Below are positions 8,652 through 10,745 of a DNA stretch of 10,745 nt, piece by piece (position 1 is the first letter of the stretch; each line of letters starts with the position of its first letter). Both the position numbers and the translations under genes were made by a program. Under the pieces are notes generated by a model that searched no databases, was not told the origin of the DNA, and worked only from the letters and a program-made list of their open reading frames with translations. This stretch comes from Thermomucor indicae-seudaticae. Its lineage: Eukaryota; Mucoromycota; Mucoromycetes; Mucorales; Lichtheimiaceae. The DNA lies in NCBI GenBank assembly GCA_000787465.1, contig JSYX01000876.1:1-10745 (forward strand), written 5' to 3'.

Positions 8652-10411
8652 TCAGCATTCAGCATCGACACACACCCACTTCTTAAAGGATTCTAATAAT
8701 CTCTGTTGGTCCAGATTCTTGCCGATAAGGACCAGCTTGCTGGACATATCATTGCTATCGTTTTCATCATGCATGAAGCCTTCCTGTATGTCATATAGTT
8801 CTTGAACGCCTTGTACCACTAAGCGTTTCTTCTTGCTCTGTGTATCACTGTTATCCTTTGGTGGATACAGGATACCCTTTAAGCGTAAGACCACGACAGG
8901 CTCGTCTGATGATGTCTGCGTCTCGGCTGTTTTGTCTGGGATAGTCTTCTCCCATAGTAATATTTGAATCCAGGATTCAATGGCCTCTAATGTATCCAGT
9001 TGCTGCTTAAAATAAATACAGACGGTATGTACTTCCTGCCTTGATTGCTCAGAAAGACGGGTATTACTGCTATTATCCATATCCAAAAGTTACCTTTGCA
9101 AATTGATGAGCATGCACACTGCTATGTTCTTTAAGCTTTCCTGTCTGTTTTGCCAGTGTATCTGCATTATACACGTCATAGGCGCAGATATCCAACACGA
9201 AATCCAGAGGTATTCTGATCATAGCATTAGCCTTCAGCGTCGTTTATCATCCAAGACAGTCAGCTTGCCTTGATCTTTCCGTTCGTATCACTTCAGCGAC
9301 AGAGTTTACAGCCAGAATATCCTTTTCCAAATCGTCTAATTCCTGCTCGCTTAGCAAGTCTTTTTTGTTGATAATGATCCGATCTGCGATGGCGATTTGC
9401 CTTTCATAAGCAATTTTTTAGCGAAAATATCCATCATCCCAGCAGGAATTGTACTTACTTTAAGGCCTCATTGATTAAAGTATCTTCCTTTTTCTCTCCC
9501 ATATACTGTAGATCGTTTTACATTAGTTCAACCTTTTCGACTCTTGCTGACACCATATTCCGTACCTGCCGAATATGTTTAGCATCTACCAGGGTGACAA
9601 TGCCATCCAGATATAAGTCGCTACCAAGACCGTCGTCGAGCCAGAACATGGAAGCTATGGGTCCGGGATCCGCCAGGCCACTTTTGCGGGATGCAGCACG
9701 GATGAATTGAGTACTAACTTTTTTCTTTTCGCCTGTGGATTGCATGATTTACCTCGTTTCCAGCAGTATGTAATCAAACTTTCCTTTTTTCTCCATTAGC
9801 TTCTCAATAGCTTGAACGCCATTGTCCCTGATACATAATTATATGTGTTGATTACTCTTCCCATGTTTACTATTAGCGTTAAACAACCCGTTACTTCGTG
9901 GTGCAGCACAGACATCCGTTCCGGAGCTCAAGCCATTCTTCGTACAGAGTGCCATCTTGATTGATGGATAGTGACTTTTCGATATCACTACCTGCATTTA
10001 AAAGGATATTCCAGTCAAAGGACTTTCCCCAAAACAACGAAGTTATTGCATTGGCCAACATACTTTCTCCAAATTCGTTCAAAATAACAGCGATTTTCTT
10101 CTCGTGTTTTTCTGTTAGGATGTAGTTGAGTAGCGTCGTCTTTCCACTACCAAGGAATCCTTGTTTGTCGTGTAAATATTTCACACAGCTCGTCTTTTTT
10201 GCCGAGTCAAGCCGATTCTCTACCTGTCACGACAGTTACGGGGATCTTCTGTTTCGTCGTTCCTTCTCTATGCACATTTTCTATTTGCGTGTCATTTCTG
10301 CAAATCAGATTCTTTGTTTAGCACTTTCTTATTGCAGCCATCTATAGAAACATCGTACAGAGGCACTGTTGCCGGAACAAGATCTGGAACTTCGTCATCG
10401 TAATCAGCCAT
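8652..10411 (-). CDS. ZNG1: Zinc-regulated GTPase metalloprotein activator (CobW/CBWD family), 10 exons
   Basis: The family (yeast Zng1, human CBWD/ZNG1) uses GTP to hand zinc to methionine aminopeptidase 1. Exons (minus): 10411-10359, 10297-10224, 10159-10064, 9991-9895, 9827-9753, 9680-9566, 9505-9459, 9400-9269, 9214-9094, 9035-8652; introns of 54-72 nt. Phases agree throughout and give 397 aa, the usual size. Seen: acidic N-terminus with VPDLVPA (8-14), matching the CPELVPI-type motif that docks on METAP1; P-loop GFLGSGKTT (43-51); NEFGE (70-74); metal site CLCC (101-104); [10 protein letters not shown] (130-139), where the family usually has ETTG; NKKD (197-200, G4); and a CobW C-terminal domain with LRLKG (320-324), VQGVQELYD (344-352) and [10 protein letters not shown] (370-379). 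Intron 8 (9268-9215) is best read as GC-AG. Cytosolic; no signal peptide. Confidence 0.95.
9215..9268 (-). other. Probable GC-AG intron (ZNG1 intron 8)
   Basis: 54 nt. The exon ends in AG and the intron begins GCAAGC, the form typical of GC donors; a GCTAAT branch-like site lies about 15 nt before the acceptor ATCAG. Splicing here reads [18 protein letters not shown], matching the family's T-x-R-S-R-x-x-L-x-x-V-L-D-L pattern. A GT alternative (9291-9232, donor GTGATA, 60 nt) also keeps the frame but removes the conserved TERS segment. Confidence 0.7.
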
Positions 10412-10745
10412 TGCGAGATTTTTCGTTGCCAGAAACACGGAAAGCGGGGTGATAAAAGTGTTTAGCCGGTAAACTCCGTGTGATCTTACATGTAAACTAC
10501 TTCCATCAGCCGCTAACTTCGCTGTAGATACTGCGGAAGATGTCTGCCTTATGGCGGCAGTAACCAGCGACAGATGCGAAATGGAAGCATGTTGAGAGGG
10601 AATTGCCCGTACAATATCATCGAAACAGTCAAAAGTTATGCCAGAAACGTATATCCGAAAGGTCCTTTAAGTGCACGTTCGGTCCGTTGCACGAAAGAGA
10701 CATGCTTTTGCGTGATTCCTGCAGACCTAGCATTTGAAATGCGTA
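10412..10745. other. Upstream flank of ZNG1 with unexplained open frames
   Basis: This should contain the ZNG1 promoter and leader, but no clear TATA box is seen. The minus strand is stop-free for 85 codons (10666-10412) in frame with the ZNG1 ATG and without any ATG of its own, and another minus frame is open from the window edge to 10639. The residues implied (Ala/Ser/Thr-rich) look protein-like but match no family I know. The 3' end of another minus-strand gene is possible. Confidence 0.35.

Noticed and set aside
10655..10670. AAAGG-A-CCTTT inverted repeat as a zinc-responsive element for ZNG1
   Set aside because: It does not match the yeast Zap1 site ACCTTNAAGGT; the half-sites are in the opposite order.

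Overview
The window is nuclear DNA of a filamentous fungus, most likely an early-diverging one (Mucoromycota, Mucorales-like). This is inferred from many short introns (about 47-79 nt) with GT-AG ends and CTAAC/CTGAY-like branch sites, pyrimidine-rich leaders, AATAAA signals close behind stop codons, and a full-length class IV (Chs3-type) chitin synthase. No rRNA, tRNA, transposon ends, CRISPR or prokaryotic signals were seen. The lineage is an inference; the kingdom is firm.

Layout, left to right. (1) 153-3931, minus: class IV chitin synthase, six exons, 1154 aa, all phases consistent. (2) 3932-4328: a 397-bp divergent intergenic region serving both neighbours. (3) 4329-5851, plus: atypical NAD(P)-binding epimerase/dehydratase of the extended SDR superfamily, seven exons, 374 aa. 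(4) 5852-6083: short convergent spacer. (5) 6084-7648, minus: compact RhoGEF with a DH domain and no PH domain, five exons, about 441 aa, with a TATA box upstream. (6) 7649-8651: about 1 kb holding that promoter and two unrecognised open frames, possibly relics. (7) 8652-10411, minus: ZNG1/CBWD-type CobW GTPase (zinc chaperone for methionine aminopeptidase), ten exons, 397 aa, with one probable GC-AG intron. (8) 10412-10745: upstream flank of ZNG1 with unexplained open frames.

The genes form no obvious pathway cluster. Chitin synthase and RhoGEF fit cell-wall and polarity biology, since Rho GTPases steer wall synthesis in fungi. The SDR could act on a sugar nucleotide or similar substrate, but its usual catalytic Tyr is not visible. 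ZNG1 is a housekeeping zinc-homeostasis factor. Exon joints were deduced by eye from reading-frame continuity, splice sites and remembered family conservation; transcripts were not available. I found no convincing new multi-gene system. The most distinctive points are the GC-AG intron in ZNG1, the PH-less RhoGEF, the SDR lacking YxxxK with a duplicated 3' splice site, and the unassigned frames at 7.9-8.5 kb and beyond 10.41 kb.
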